Source of the DNA: Paenibacillus sp. FSL R7-0337
Lineage (GTDB): Bacteria; Bacillota; Bacilli; Paenibacillales; Paenibacillaceae
DNA: 64,000 bases
Assembly: GCF_037969875.1 (NCBI RefSeq)
Contig: NZ_CP150218.1
Location: forward strand, 6,324,001 to 6,388,000
Reading direction: 5' to 3'
Numbering within the stretch: the first letter of the stretch is position 1; every line of letters starts with the position of its first letter. Made by a program: the position numbers and the translations under genes. The notes beneath the pieces were generated by a model. The model ran no database searches and was not told the origin of the DNA. It was given only the letters and a program-made list of their open reading frames with translations. This document shows positions 51,712 to 60,151 of the stretch, in pieces.

Positions 51712-52305
51712 TTACCGCTTCAACACCAGTGGAAGGTACACCTCGTCCACAATATTGGCGATCGTCTCCTCCGACATGGGGGCGTTGTACAGCATCAGCT
51801 CATGGCGGGCCAGATCGGACGGCAGAGTGAGCATTCGGGGGGTCACGGCTTCGGCAGACACTTCTCCCCGCTCAACAGCCCGCTCTAGCAAAATCGACAT
51901 GGTCCTGTTTTGACGCCCATGCGGGAAAATATACGAGGCAAGCGGCATATCGCCCATTTCCGCTACAAGCCCGTAGAAAGCGTTCAATATGGCTTGAATA
52001 TTATTCTGGTTCATAGCCCGCAGCACCCCGCATACATCATCCCTCAAATTCCCGTGATCGGGGACTTCCTCCAGCGGCAGGGGCACACGTTCCCGGATGG
52101 CAGCAAGCACAAGCTCAGCGCGGTTAGCCCACCGGCGGTAGAGTACGGCCTTGCTTGTTCCCGCCCGCTCGGCCACACTTTCCATCGTAAGATTGGAATA
52201 CCCCTGCTCTGTTAACTCTTCCCGTACAGCTTGCAGAATGGCAGCTTCCAGCTCCTTGCCTCTGCGTCTGTTCTTCGATTTATCCTGTTCTTGAGAAGTG
52301 GACAT
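51712..52305 (-). CDS. TetR-family transcriptional repressor
   Basis: About 197 residues. The N-terminal helix-turn-helix reads AAILQAVREELTEQGYSNLT then MESVAERAGTSKAVLYRRWA; the rest is a helical ligand-binding and dimer domain with the TetR_C_16-like start NLRDDVCGVLRAM. The ATG at 52305 follows GGAGG; the one at 52323 is poorer. It is divergent from a DHA2 exporter, and a 27-base palindrome lies between, the standard arrangement for a drug-responsive repressor of its own pump. Confidence 0.88.
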   Translation of the reverse strand: MSTSQEQDKSKNRRRGKELEAAILQAVREELTEQGYSNLTMESVAERAGTSKAVLYRRWANRAELVLAAIRERVPLPLEEVPDHGNLRDDVCGVLRAMNQNNIQAILNAFYGLVAEMGDMPLASYIFPHGRQNRTMSILLERAVERGEVSAEAVTPRMLTLPSDLARHELMLYNAPMSEETIANIVDEVYLPLVLKR

Positions 52306-52370
52306 ATCTATCTCAACCTCCATTGGAGAATTTCGTTGCGTTTCCTATGTGGATAGTATATCATAGGCTC

Positions 52371-52397
52371 AAATAAGAAACTTAAAGTATCTTATTT
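52371..52397. promoter_or_regulatory. 27-bp palindromic TetR operator candidate
   Basis: AAATAAGAAACTT (52371-52383) is the inverted copy of AAGTATCTTATTT (52385-52397) with one mismatch and a single central A. It lies between the divergent TetR and MFS genes, 25 bases before the MFS start. Confidence 0.75.
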
Positions 52398-52421
52398 AGT
52401 GATTAAAGGGAGATGATCAAC

Positions 52422-53840
52422 TTGCAAGAGCAAGCTAAACCAGCACTTGAACCGTCTGAACAGCAGGCTGCAGCGAAAAATTTGATGTGGATTCTTATGC
52501 TTGGTATCCTGGCACCGATATTCGATACGACGATAACTAATGTGGCGATTGATACGCTGGTCCGGGAATTTAACACTTCGGTGTCCACGATTCAGTGGGT
52601 GATGACCGGATATTTGCTGTCGCTTGCGATGGTCATTCCGATAAGCGGCTGGGCCGTGGAGCGGTTTGGGGGAAGGAGGATGTGGCTGTTTTCGCTGGGC
52701 ATGTTTTTGCTCGGCTCTGTGCTGTGCAGCATGGCGTGGAACGTGGAGAGCCTGATACTGTTCCGAACCCTTCAGGGGATCGGCGGGGGCTTGCTGATGC
52801 CCATTATGCAGACCTTGGCCGTACGTGCCTATGGAGGAGACAATATGGGCAGAAAAATGGCGACCATAGCTCTGCCAGCGCTGCTTGGGCCCATTCTGGG
52901 ACCGGTGGTGGGTGGAATAATCGTTAATCACTTGAACTGGAGATGGATCTTCTTTGTCAATATTCCGCTGTGCGTGGCTGCCATAATTGTTGCTTGGAAA
53001 GGGCTCCCTAAGGAAGAGCACAATGCCCGGACGCTACGGCTGGATATGTCTGGATTGCTGATGCTGTCTCCGGCTATCGTGCTTATCCTGTACGGTCTTG
53101 GAGAAGTCAGCTCCCACCACGGCTTCGGTCATGCTGCGGTTCTTGCCCCAGTCATAGCAGGTGTGGCGCTTTTAGCAGTATTTGTGGTGTATGCCCTCCG
53201 CAAAGGAAACGAAGCATTGATCGATGTCAGGCTGTTCCGGGTACGTTCCTTAACCGTGTCCTCTACACTGCTGTTTCTATCCGGCTTGACCACCTATGGT
53301 GCAATGCTGCTCCTGCCGCTGTATCTCCAGCAAGTCCGCGGTGAAACGGTGCTGATCTCCGGCCTGCTGCTCGTTCCCCAAGGCATCGGGATGCTGCTGA
53401 CCAGATCACTGGCCGGCAAATTGACGGATCAGATCGGATCGAGACCTGTGGTGCTTGCCGGAACGGTCCTTACCATCCTCGGCACTTGGCCGCTGACACA
53501 GCTTGGAGCAGACACGAGTTACTATTTTTTGAGTGCAGTTCTTATTGTGAGGGGGGCCGGATTAGGGGCCGTTTTTCTGCCGGTTATGGCTTCTGCCTAT
53601 ATCGGTCTGTCCTCGAAGCAAATCCCGCACGCGAGCAGCACTACCCGTATTATGCAGCAGATTGGCGGCGCCTTCGGCGTATCGGTTATCGCAATTATTT
53701 TGCAAAATGAGCTGAATTCCGTCCTGACTCCTGACCCGGCCGCATTGGCCGTTGCTTTCGATCATACGTTCATGTGGACGATTGCCTTCTCGACTCTGGC
53801 GTTAATTCCGGCGGCGTTCCTGCCTAGAATACGGAAATAA
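52422..53840 (+). CDS. DHA2-family MFS drug exporter (EmrB/QacA type)
   Basis: About 472 residues with fourteen predicted spans. Motifs of the DHA2 group are clear: DTTITNVAIDTL in the first span, GWAVERFGGRRMW (motif A), and LGPILGPVVGGIIVNHLNWR (motif C). It should extrude toxic hydrophobic compounds by proton antiport. TTG 52422 is preferred because AAAGGGAG ends just before the in-frame ATG at 52413, which would leave no spacing. Control by the adjacent TetR repressor is likely. Confidence 0.9.
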   Translation: MQEQAKPALEPSEQQAAAKNLMWILMLGILAPIFDTTITNVAIDTLVREFNTSVSTIQWVMTGYLLSLAMVIPISGWAVERFGGRRMWLFSLGMFLLGSVLCSMAWNVESLILFRTLQGIGGGLLMPIMQTLAVRAYGGDNMGRKMATIALPALLGPILGPVVGGIIVNHLNWRWIFFVNIPLCVAAIIVAWKGLPKEEHNARTLRLDMSGLLMLSPAIVLILYGLGEVSSHHGFGHAAVLAPVIAGVALLAVFVVYALRKGNEALIDVRLFRVRSLTVSSTLLFLSGLTTYGAMLLLPLYLQQVRGETVLISGLLLVPQGIGMLLTRSLAGKLTDQIGSRPVVLAGTVLTILGTWPLTQLGADTSYYFLSAVLIVRGAGLGAVFLPVMASAYIGLSSKQIPHASSTTRIMQQIGGAFGVSVIAIILQNELNSVLTPDPAALAVAFDHTFMWTIAFSTLALIPAAFLPRIRK

Positions 53841-53997
53841 CACGGCTGGTGCGCATGTGCAATAATGTTTCATTTTCTTGGGTAAAATGGTTGCGGAGGG
53901 TAGAGTGATCGGGTACCATTTATAGTTATAATCCAAAGATATAGGGGATACATCTCTGCTTCGGTTCAATTGGCAGGCCCTGAAGGAGGACGACTAA

Positions 53998-54552
53998 ATG
54001 GACTACCAGCCGTATAACGATGGAGGTTACCAGCCGCTCGTGGTGAAGCCGTTCTGGATCAAGATCCTTTTCCTGTTAGCGGGATCCTTGCTTTTTGTGA
54101 TATTGGGGTTCTGGCTGCTAAAAATATCCGGGGAGGTTACGACGGATCTTGCCATCCTTCTGCGGACGCTGGGAATTGCCTGCACCGTGCTGTTTGGCCT
54201 GGCGGCCATCGTCTATCTAATCATGCTGCTGCGCCGCTCCCCGCTGCTGGTGGTGGATGCCCAGGGCATTGATGACCAGTCTTCAGCGATTCCGGGAGGA
54301 CGCTTGATGTGGGAGGACATTTCGGACATCCGCTTGATCCGTTACTATGGACAACTGAACATCTGCATCTTCCTCGTTGACCCCCAAGCCTACCTGTCCC
54401 GGCAACGCGGACTAAAGCGCTGGCTGATGGCCATCAACCTCCGTCTCGCCGGCACACCAGTGAATATAACGGGCCAGTCCATGCAACTGCCGCTGGAGCG
54501 TATCTATGAGGAGATGGAGCTTCGAAGACGGCTGTGGGCGGGGCTGAGGTAG
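53998..54552 (+). CDS. STM3941-like small membrane protein
   Basis: 184 residues with two membrane helices (FWIKILFLLAGSLLFVILGFW and LRTLGIACTVLFGLAAIVYL) followed by a PH-like C-terminal domain (LLVVDAQGIDDQSSAIPGGR, LMWEDISDIRLIRYYGQ). This matches the STM3941 family, whose function is unknown. GAAGGAGG precedes the ATG. It stands alone and is followed by a hairpin terminator. Confidence 0.75.
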   Translation: MDYQPYNDGGYQPLVVKPFWIKILFLLAGSLLFVILGFWLLKISGEVTTDLAILLRTLGIACTVLFGLAAIVYLIMLLRRSPLLVVDAQGIDDQSSAIPGGRLMWEDISDIRLIRYYGQLNICIFLVDPQAYLSRQRGLKRWLMAINLRLAGTPVNITGQSMQLPLERIYEEMELRRRLWAGLR

Positions 54553-54596
54553 TCTGAATTTGCTATTTAAACATAAAAGAGAATAGGACATTGACG

Positions 54597-54627
54597 GTAC
54601 TACTTCACGGTAGTGCTTTTTTATTTT
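54597..54627 (+). terminator. Rho-independent terminator
   Basis: GTACTAC pairs with GTAGTGC (one G-T pair) around a 6-base loop, followed by TTTTTTATTTT. It ends the STM3941-like gene and insulates the operon that follows. Confidence 0.78.
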
Positions 54628-54628
54628 A

Positions 54629-54739
54629 GAGACAGAAGAGCACATATTCGATTTATTTGAGGATGATATCGTCCATCCGGACGTTTCAGTTCAAAAGCAA
54701 ATTGGTATGGTTGATTGGTCGGGAATTGGTAGTTTATAA
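54629..54739 (+). other. Possible C-terminal gene remnant
   Basis: An open frame without start codon reads ETEEHIFDLFEDDIVHPDVS, then VQKQIGMVDWSGIGSL and a stop. The composition looks protein-like, suggesting the tail of a lost gene. It overlaps the candidate promoter of the next operon. Weak evidence. Confidence 0.25.
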
Positions 54740-54762
54740 ATAAAATGTATATAAGGTATAAT
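54733..54762 (+). promoter_or_regulatory. Candidate promoter of the aromatic biosynthesis operon
   Basis: A consensus -10 TATAAT at 54757-54762 is preceded at 17-18 bases by TTATAA or TTTATA, a weak -35. A weak -35 would fit an activated promoter. No attenuator or T-box features were seen in the short leader to 54816. Confidence 0.5.
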
Positions 54763-54816
54763 ATTCCATGTAGCGCTGCAATGCAGTGAAGTGAAATGCT
54801 CCGAAGGAGGATTAAG

Positions 54817-55638
54817 ATGAATCAAGTCCATACCGGGAAAGTAGAGGGCAGTAGAGCATTTAAAGTGGAATTTTCGCAAGACGTTTTTGAGATAGCCCCT
54901 GATTTACATGTTGGGTTGATCGCGACTTCTCATATTGCAAACTTAGACAGGGATTCTGAAGTGAACGCGCTGCTTGCTCATATGGAACAGGAAATCATGA
55001 ACTCAGGATTGCAAAAAGAATCAATAAGTGAAATTCCGACCATTGCAGCCTGGCGGAAAGTCTATAGTCAATTTGGTGTCAAGCCCGCAAGGTATCCTTG
55101 CGCTGCAGAATCGCTCATAAGACGTGTAGTTGAACAGGGGGCATTAGCCCGAATTCATACACTCGTGAACTTATGCAATGCTATCTCTTTGAAATGCCGT
55201 ACACCTATAGCTTCGTGCGATATCTCTGATATACAAGAATTTGTTATCAGAAGAGCTACTGGGAATGAACAGTTCTTGCCGATTGGGAAAGTGGATGGGT
55301 GTGAGCTTCCTTCAGCCGGTGAGATTATTTATGCAGATGATGCCGGGAGAGCACACTCCCGGCGCTGGAACTGGAGACAGAGCGATCATGTTAAGACAAC
55401 CGCTGAATCCTCACAAATGCTGTTTACGATTGAAGCGGTCCATAAAGAAGCTAAAGTACTTGTAGAGGCAACTACGTTTCTTTTAAATGAATTGCTGCAG
55501 CCATTTACCGGAGTTGGGAGATCTGAATGGGCGTTCATTCATAAGGATTCACCTGTGCATACCTTTCTATTACATAACGGGGAGGTTTTCGCGGATCGTG
55601 ACAGAGCCCATGAGGCAAGTGAAGAAAGGTATTATTGA
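54817..55638 (+). CDS. Stand-alone B3/B4 (PheRS-beta editing-type) domain protein
   Basis: 273 residues homologous to the B3/B4 domain of the beta subunit of phenylalanyl-tRNA synthetase, the part that hydrolyses mischarged tRNA-Phe. Family stretches: SEIPTIAAWRKVYSQFGVKP, then YPCAAESLIRRVVEQG and VNLCNAISLKCRTPIASCDI. No other synthetase domain is present. The ATG at 54817 has GAAGGAGGA upstream; an ATG at 54796 precedes that site. It is the first gene of a dense operon for aromatic metabolism, and its end overlaps azlC. A role in clearing tRNA-Phe charged with the operon's product is inferred. Other stand-alone members are uncharacterised. Confidence 0.83.
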   Translation: MNQVHTGKVEGSRAFKVEFSQDVFEIAPDLHVGLIATSHIANLDRDSEVNALLAHMEQEIMNSGLQKESISEIPTIAAWRKVYSQFGVKPARYPCAAESLIRRVVEQGALARIHTLVNLCNAISLKCRTPIASCDISDIQEFVIRRATGNEQFLPIGKVDGCELPSAGEIIYADDAGRAHSRRWNWRQSDHVKTTAESSQMLFTIEAVHKEAKVLVEATTFLLNELLQPFTGVGRSEWAFIHKDSPVHTFLLHNGEVFADRDRAHEASEERYY

Positions 55639-56320
55639 CTCCATTCCCATTGTTATCGGATATATCCCGGCGTGCATCACCTTCGGCCTGGTGGGCAAAG
55701 CCCTTTCCTTAAGTGACCTGGAGGTCTTTCTTCTATCCGCTGTGGTCTACGCCGGAGCAAGCCAGTTTATCGCAGCTAAGCTGCTCGCAGTGGGAACCGC
55801 TGCCCCTATTATTTTGCTGCTCACGTTCGTTATCAATTTAAGATACTTTTTTATTAGCCTGTCATTCTCTTCCAGAATGAACCGGAATACACGCCCGTTC
55901 TACAAAGGATTTGTTGGATTCGGGCTGACAGAAGAGGTGTATGCGGTCAGTATGATGTCCGACAAAAACCGCAGAGAAGCAGGGAGTCATTCCCTTCCTT
56001 ATTTGCTGGGGCTGGAGATCCCGCCCTACACCGTCACACTAATCGCAACGTATGCCGGGATTATGCTGGCAGATTATATTCCCGCTAATATTTTGCCGGC
56101 GCTGAATACTTCCCTGTACGCTTTGCTTATTGCATTAGTAATACCCCAGATCCGGCTCAACAAAAGAAACCTGGCGATCTGCATTTCAGCCGCTGTTTCC
56201 TCCTGGTTGCTACAGCCCTTATTAGGAACAGCTACTGTAGTGGCTGCGATGATCATCGGAGCATGTGTCGGCGGAATATTCCCTTCCAAAGAAAATGAGG
56301 TCAGGAGTGAAGTCATGTGA
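55598..56320 (+). CDS. azlC: AzlC-family amino-acid exporter subunit
   Basis: About 240 residues with six to seven predicted membrane helices and the AzlC signature FGLVGKALSLSDLEVFLLSA, then VYAGASQFIAAKLL. With AzlD it exports branched-chain amino acids and analogues such as azaleucine. The start is probably GTG 55598 with GGGGAGG upstream, inside the end of the B3/B4 gene; ATG 55610 is the alternative. It overlaps azlD by four bases. In this operon it may export an aromatic amino acid. Confidence 0.9.
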   Translation: MTEPMRQVKKGIIDSIPIVIGYIPACITFGLVGKALSLSDLEVFLLSAVVYAGASQFIAAKLLAVGTAAPIILLLTFVINLRYFFISLSFSSRMNRNTRPFYKGFVGFGLTEEVYAVSMMSDKNRREAGSHSLPYLLGLEIPPYTVTLIATYAGIMLADYIPANILPALNTSLYALLIALVIPQIRLNKRNLAICISAAVSSWLLQPLLGTATVVAAMIIGACVGGIFPSKENEVRSEVM

Positions 56321-56616
56321 CAATAATTGTGATCCTCGGAATGGGTATGCTGACCTTCTTATTCCGCATTGCGCCGCTGCTGCTTGTGCGGAAGGCGGAG
56401 ATGGAGGAGCGAAAGAACTGGTTTTTGGAGAATCTTCCTCTGGCTGTACTCAGCGCGTTAATTATTCCCGGTATATTTCAGGTGGATCAAGAGGCGCCGA
56501 TGGTAGGGATTGCAGCGGGTGTGGTTGCTATTGTTCTCGTATTGGCTAAAAAGGTGCCATTGTTTGGTGTCATCATTGCTTCTGTCGCTGTTGCTGTTTT
56601 TGTTGAACTTCTATAA
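56317..56616 (+). CDS. azlD: AzlD-family amino-acid exporter subunit
   Basis: 99 residues, three to four membrane helices (IIVILGMGMLTFLFRIAPLL, AVLSALIIPGIFQV, and the hydrophobic C-terminus). AzlD is the small partner of AzlC. GTG start overlaps the azlC stop (GTGA), so the two are coupled. Confidence 0.9.
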   Translation: MTIIVILGMGMLTFLFRIAPLLLVRKAEMEERKNWFLENLPLAVLSALIIPGIFQVDQEAPMVGIAAGVVAIVLVLAKKVPLFGVIIASVAVAVFVELL

Positions 56617-56645
56617 TCCATTCATAATGGGAGGAATATGCGCCT

Positions 56646-57329
56646 ATGGATATTATGCCGGTAGAACTGCTAGCGATATGCGGATCAACCCGCATTGGTG
56701 GAAATACAGACCAGATCCTGAAGTATAGCAAAGAAATAGCTATCCACAGAGGAGCAAATCTCTCAGTACTTAATTTAAGAGAATTTAACCTCTCGCCTTC
56801 CGGGACCTGCGGGGATTGCAACTACCGGGAGAAGGCCTGCGAACTGACGGATGACATGCAGTACATTGTGCAGATGATGCAGAAGGCCGAAGGGATTATT
56901 TATGCGGTTCCTGTTCATGGTTTCGGCATGGGGCATCTGATGCAAATGTTTATTGAACGCTCAGGGGTATGCTATCTCCGATTTGAGCGCCCCCTTACGA
57001 ATAAGGTCGGAGGAGCGATCATTACAGGCCGGCGCTATAATCACCAGCATGTTCATTCTCAGATTGTGAACAATATTCTGCTGAATCGTATGATCCTGGT
57101 AGGGAGCGGTTTCCCCGCTCTTCTGCATGCCGGACAAGCAAGCGAGGCATTCAGTGATTTGGAAGGGCTGGATTCTGTACGAAGAATGATCAACCGGATG
57201 ATTGATATGATCTCAGCTATGAAGCATTATTCGCAGATTACGAATCATTCCTTTTTGCAATGTGAGGAAGAGAATGAGCGGAGAATATGCAAGAATGAGC
57301 TGCGTCGTCTCCAAGCACCGCTAGTGTAA
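56646..57329 (+). CDS. NAD(P)H-dependent FMN reductase / flavodoxin-fold protein
   Basis: 227 residues. The flavin phosphate loop reads CGSTRIGGNTDQI and the second flavin contact AVPVHGFGMGHLMQMFIERS. C55, C58 and C65 (GTCGDCNYREKAC) resemble part of the cysteine cluster of iron-sulfur flavoproteins, but only three cysteines are present. GGGAGG precedes the ATG. In this operon it could supply reduced FMN, for example for making the prenylated flavin that UbiD needs, or carry out a redox step on the product. Either role is inference. Confidence 0.8.
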   Translation: MDIMPVELLAICGSTRIGGNTDQILKYSKEIAIHRGANLSVLNLREFNLSPSGTCGDCNYREKACELTDDMQYIVQMMQKAEGIIYAVPVHGFGMGHLMQMFIERSGVCYLRFERPLTNKVGGAIITGRRYNHQHVHSQIVNNILLNRMILVGSGFPALLHAGQASEAFSDLEGLDSVRRMINRMIDMISAMKHYSQITNHSFLQCEEENERRICKNELRRLQAPLV

Positions 57330-57387
57330 GAGATTGCCCATCATTGGTTTTCATATAATAAATAATAAAAAGTGGAGGTTGATGGCT

Positions 57388-57729
57388 GTGACGAATAAGG
57401 AACTGGAAGCTCTCGGAGGGATTGATTTTCCTAATATGGAATGGACAAGCTGGGAAAAGCCTGGTGCTAACGGGCGTGTGAAAATCAGCTATATCGGCAA
57501 TAAGCGGCTTCGGTTGCTGGAGCTTCCTCCGGGTTTTAATGAAGAGCATTGGTGCCTGAAGGGGCATGTGGGTTATGTGCTGCAGGGAGAATTCACAATA
57601 CATTACGAGAGCAGAAAGGTATCCTGCAGGCCCGGGATGGGTTTTGTAATTCCTGATGGAGATCCGCATCGGTCACAAGGGATGGAAGGTAGCCCGACTC
57701 TGGTGTTTGTTATTGATGAAGTGGACTAA
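57388..57729 (+). CDS. Small single-domain cupin
   Basis: 113 residues forming one cupin barrel: EEHWCLKGHVGYVLQGEFTI supplies candidate metal ligands and GMGFVIPDGDPHRSQ the second motif. Cupins of this size may be oxygenases, isomerases or binding proteins. GTG 57388 is chosen for its nine-base distance from GGAGG; the ATG at 57382 is only three bases away. It lies between the flavin reductase and the TrpE-like gene. Confidence 0.75.
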   Translation: MTNKELEALGGIDFPNMEWTSWEKPGANGRVKISYIGNKRLRLLELPPGFNEEHWCLKGHVGYVLQGEFTIHYESRKVSCRPGMGFVIPDGDPHRSQGMEGSPTLVFVIDEVD

Positions 57730-57753
57730 AACAGACTGGGAGTGTGAAGAATC

Positions 57754-59253
57754 TTGCATCCTATTCAAGTAAACACTGAAGTGCATGATATTCCGTTTCA
57801 CGATTCCTTTGAGACCTATTTATCCTTGCGGGAACACCTGGGGGAGCAAAATACCTACTTTCTGGAAACCTTATCGGGGTCTTCCAAGAGTGCCCAGAGT
57901 ACTTTTATAGGGTTCAAACCGCTCTTTACGATTACAGCATTCTCAACAGAAATACAACTGACAGGACTAGAGTCCATGATGGAGCGGGTAAGCCAGGGGG
58001 GGCTGAAGGCAGGGCTGCTTGTCTCTCGGGATGGGGGTTTGCATTTGCGTAATCGCAAGGACTTGTGGGATTTCCTGCGGTTCGTTCAGTCCCAGTTCAC
58101 CGTTTCCGTCCCGGATCGGGGCGAAGCTTTCTATTTCGGTTTTTTTGGATATTTGGGCTATGATACCGCATGGTCTGTTGAAAGTCTGCCGAGACAGATT
58201 CCGAATGACGGAACGGTCCCGGATCTTGCCTTGTCCCTGTATCAAGGGCTAATAGAATATAATTTGGTTGACAAGACCGTCCGGCTGATTCTCAACCAAG
58301 CTGCTGAAGGATGGGATGACCTGTCCAAGGCGGAGATTTGCCTTATGCTTCATAAGGGTGATTTGCAGATGAACCGGGTATTAACTGATGCTGTAGAGCC
58401 ATTATCTGTGGAATATACGATAGACAGTCAGGTATATCAGAATAATGTGAGGAAAGCTCTCTCCTATATTTCGGCTGGAGATATCTATCAAGTCCAGCTA
58501 GGGAATCAAATCAATATTGACAGCCCTATGACTCCTGTTGACGTGTATCGGAGACTAAGAGTGCGTAATCCATCGCCATATATGTATTTGGCCACTTTTG
58601 GAGGGATGACGCTGATCGGGGCCAGTCCAGAGCTGTATATTAAAATCCAGAGTGGGAACATCATAATGAGGCCTATTGCAGGTACTTGCCCCAAGGGCCC
58701 CACTCCAGAGGAGAATGTGAGACTTATAGAAGCTCTGAAGCGGGATGAAAAGGAAGTAGCAGAGCACATTATGCTGGTAGATTTATGCCGTAATGATATT
58801 GGCCGGGTCTGTGAAACAGGGACTCTGGAGGTAGAGGAATTAATGGCGATCGAGAAATATTCACATTTGAACCATCTGGTGTCAAGTGTAAGGGGAGCGA
58901 AGAAAGCCACAAACGACATGTATGATATTATTGCCGCTACTTTTCCGGCAGGCACAATGACTGGAGCGCCTAAGATTCGGGCAATGGAGATCATTGAAGA
59001 GCTTGAAACCACGCGCCGTGGGGCCTATGCGGGGGCAATGGGATTCATTGATTTCAACGGGTATGTAAATATGGCCCTGTGCATTCGTACAGCGGTTCAC
59101 CATAAGCCTGATTCGTATTCCATTCGCGCCTCTGCGGGAGTGGTGGCTGATTCCGTGCCGGAGAAGGAGTGGAGTGAAACTTTTCATAAAATGGGTGCAT
59201 TATTCTGGGCTGTCACAGGCAGGGAGGTACTGAATGAGAGCATTGGTCGTTGA
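57754..59253 (+). CDS. Chorismate-binding component I (anthranilate/ADIC synthase-like)
   Basis: 499 residues. The N-terminal domain (FLETLSGSSKSAQSTFIGFK) and C-terminal chorismate-binding domain are both present. The active-site motif is PIAGT (307-311), as in anthranilate and ADIC synthases, rather than PIKGT with the Lys of aminodeoxychorismate synthase PabB. C2 amination of chorismate is therefore more likely than C4. Further hallmarks: LVDLCRNDIGRVC, FPAGTMTGAPKIRAMEII, IRASAGVVADSVPEKEW. The start is TTG 57754 with a weak GGGAG site. It overlaps the TrpG-like gene by 20 bases. No trpD, trpC, trpF or trpA is nearby, so this is not the ordinary Trp operon. Confidence 0.88.
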   Translation: MHPIQVNTEVHDIPFHDSFETYLSLREHLGEQNTYFLETLSGSSKSAQSTFIGFKPLFTITAFSTEIQLTGLESMMERVSQGGLKAGLLVSRDGGLHLRNRKDLWDFLRFVQSQFTVSVPDRGEAFYFGFFGYLGYDTAWSVESLPRQIPNDGTVPDLALSLYQGLIEYNLVDKTVRLILNQAAEGWDDLSKAEICLMLHKGDLQMNRVLTDAVEPLSVEYTIDSQVYQNNVRKALSYISAGDIYQVQLGNQINIDSPMTPVDVYRRLRVRNPSPYMYLATFGGMTLIGASPELYIKIQSGNIIMRPIAGTCPKGPTPEENVRLIEALKRDEKEVAEHIMLVDLCRNDIGRVCETGTLEVEELMAIEKYSHLNHLVSSVRGAKKATNDMYDIIAATFPAGTMTGAPKIRAMEIIEELETTRRGAYAGAMGFIDFNGYVNMALCIRTAVHHKPDSYSIRASAGVVADSVPEKEWSETFHKMGALFWAVTGREVLNESIGR

Positions 59254-59833
59254 CGCATATGATAGCTTTGTATTTATTATTTGCCAATATCTGATGAAAG
59301 CCGGAGTAGAGCTTGAAGTGGTGCGTAACGATCAGTTAAGTTCGGGTCTTGTGGAGCAGTTGGCTCCGGATTTTGTAGTCCTGGGTCCAGGTCCGGGCCA
59401 TCCGGCTGATGCGCGGTATATCGAGCTGATCCGGCAATATGGAGCGTGTCTTCCGATCCTTGGCGTATGTCTGGGTCACCAGGCGATTGGACTTGCATTC
59501 GGCGGCAAAGTTATAGGGGCGAAACATCTGATGCATGGCAAAACCAGTGAGATTATTCACGATGGTAAAGGCTGTTTTGCAGAACTCCATAATCCATTTC
59601 GGGCTACGCGTTATCATTCCCTGATCGTGAGCCGGGAGGAGCTGCCGGATTGTCTGGAAGTCACTGCAGAATCTGCGGATGATGGATATATTATGGGGGT
59701 ACGGCATAGGGAATTGCCAATTGAATCTATTCAATTTCATCCTGAAAGTGTATGCACTGAAAGCGGATTTCAAATATTTCAAAATTTCATTTCGACCTAT
59801 GTATCATACTTATATGAAACTCAAATTATCTAG
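59234..59833 (+). CDS. TrpG/PabA-like glutamine amidotransferase
   Basis: 199-residue class I glutaminase that feeds ammonia to the component I encoded just upstream. Catalytic triad C79 (LGVCLGHQAIG), H169 and E171 (QFHPES). LGPGPGHPADA is the usual oxyanion-side loop. GGGAGG lies seven bases before the ATG, within the end of the previous gene, so the two subunits are co-translated. Confidence 0.9.
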   Translation: MRALVVDAYDSFVFIICQYLMKAGVELEVVRNDQLSSGLVEQLAPDFVVLGPGPGHPADARYIELIRQYGACLPILGVCLGHQAIGLAFGGKVIGAKHLMHGKTSEIIHDGKGCFAELHNPFRATRYHSLIVSREELPDCLEVTAESADDGYIMGVRHRELPIESIQFHPESVCTESGFQIFQNFISTYVSYLYETQII

Positions 59834-59845
59834 GGAGGATCAGTA

Positions 59846-60151
59846 ATGTTGAATGAGAACCTTGCGCTTCATCGTCAAGAGATTGATATCATCGACCGGC
59901 AGATAGTGGCTTTGCTCGCTGAAAGAACCCGGGTCGTTAAGAAAATTATGGTCTTGAAAAAAGATGAGGAGTCCGTCCGTTCCTGTGACCGGGTTAAGCA
60001 GGTACTAGATAAGGTAGCTGGGCTGGCAGAGGCTGCAGGTCTTGAACCACAGATCGCAACGGCTACTTACAAGACATTAATTACGGTTCTGACGGATATG
60101 CAGCTTGAATATCTGCACAGCCGTGAGCAGTCAGATGAGCCAGCGGTGTGA
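59846..60151 (+). CDS. AroQ-fold chorismate mutase / mutase-like protein
   Basis: 101 residues, all helical. Compared with the E. coli AroQ domain the active-site set is largely kept: R10, R27, K38, R49 and Q86 match R11, R28, K39, R51 and Q88. The position of D48 appears to be S46, and S84 is Leu. Isochorismate-pyruvate lyases and aminodeoxychorismate mutases share this fold, so the true substrate could be ADIC or another chorismate derivative. GGGAGGATC precedes the ATG. The stop overlaps the UbiD start by four bases. Confidence 0.8.
   Translation: MLNENLALHRQEIDIIDRQIVALLAERTRVVKKIMVLKKDEESVRSCDRVKQVLDKVAGLAEAAGLEPQIATATYKTLITVLTDMQLEYLHSREQSDEPAV

Noticed and set aside
57754..60151. PapABC-type 4-aminophenylalanine route
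   Set aside because: Component I has PIAGT rather than the PabB Lys motif, and no prephenate-dehydrogenase-like gene is seen. Not fully excluded because the operon may continue past the window.
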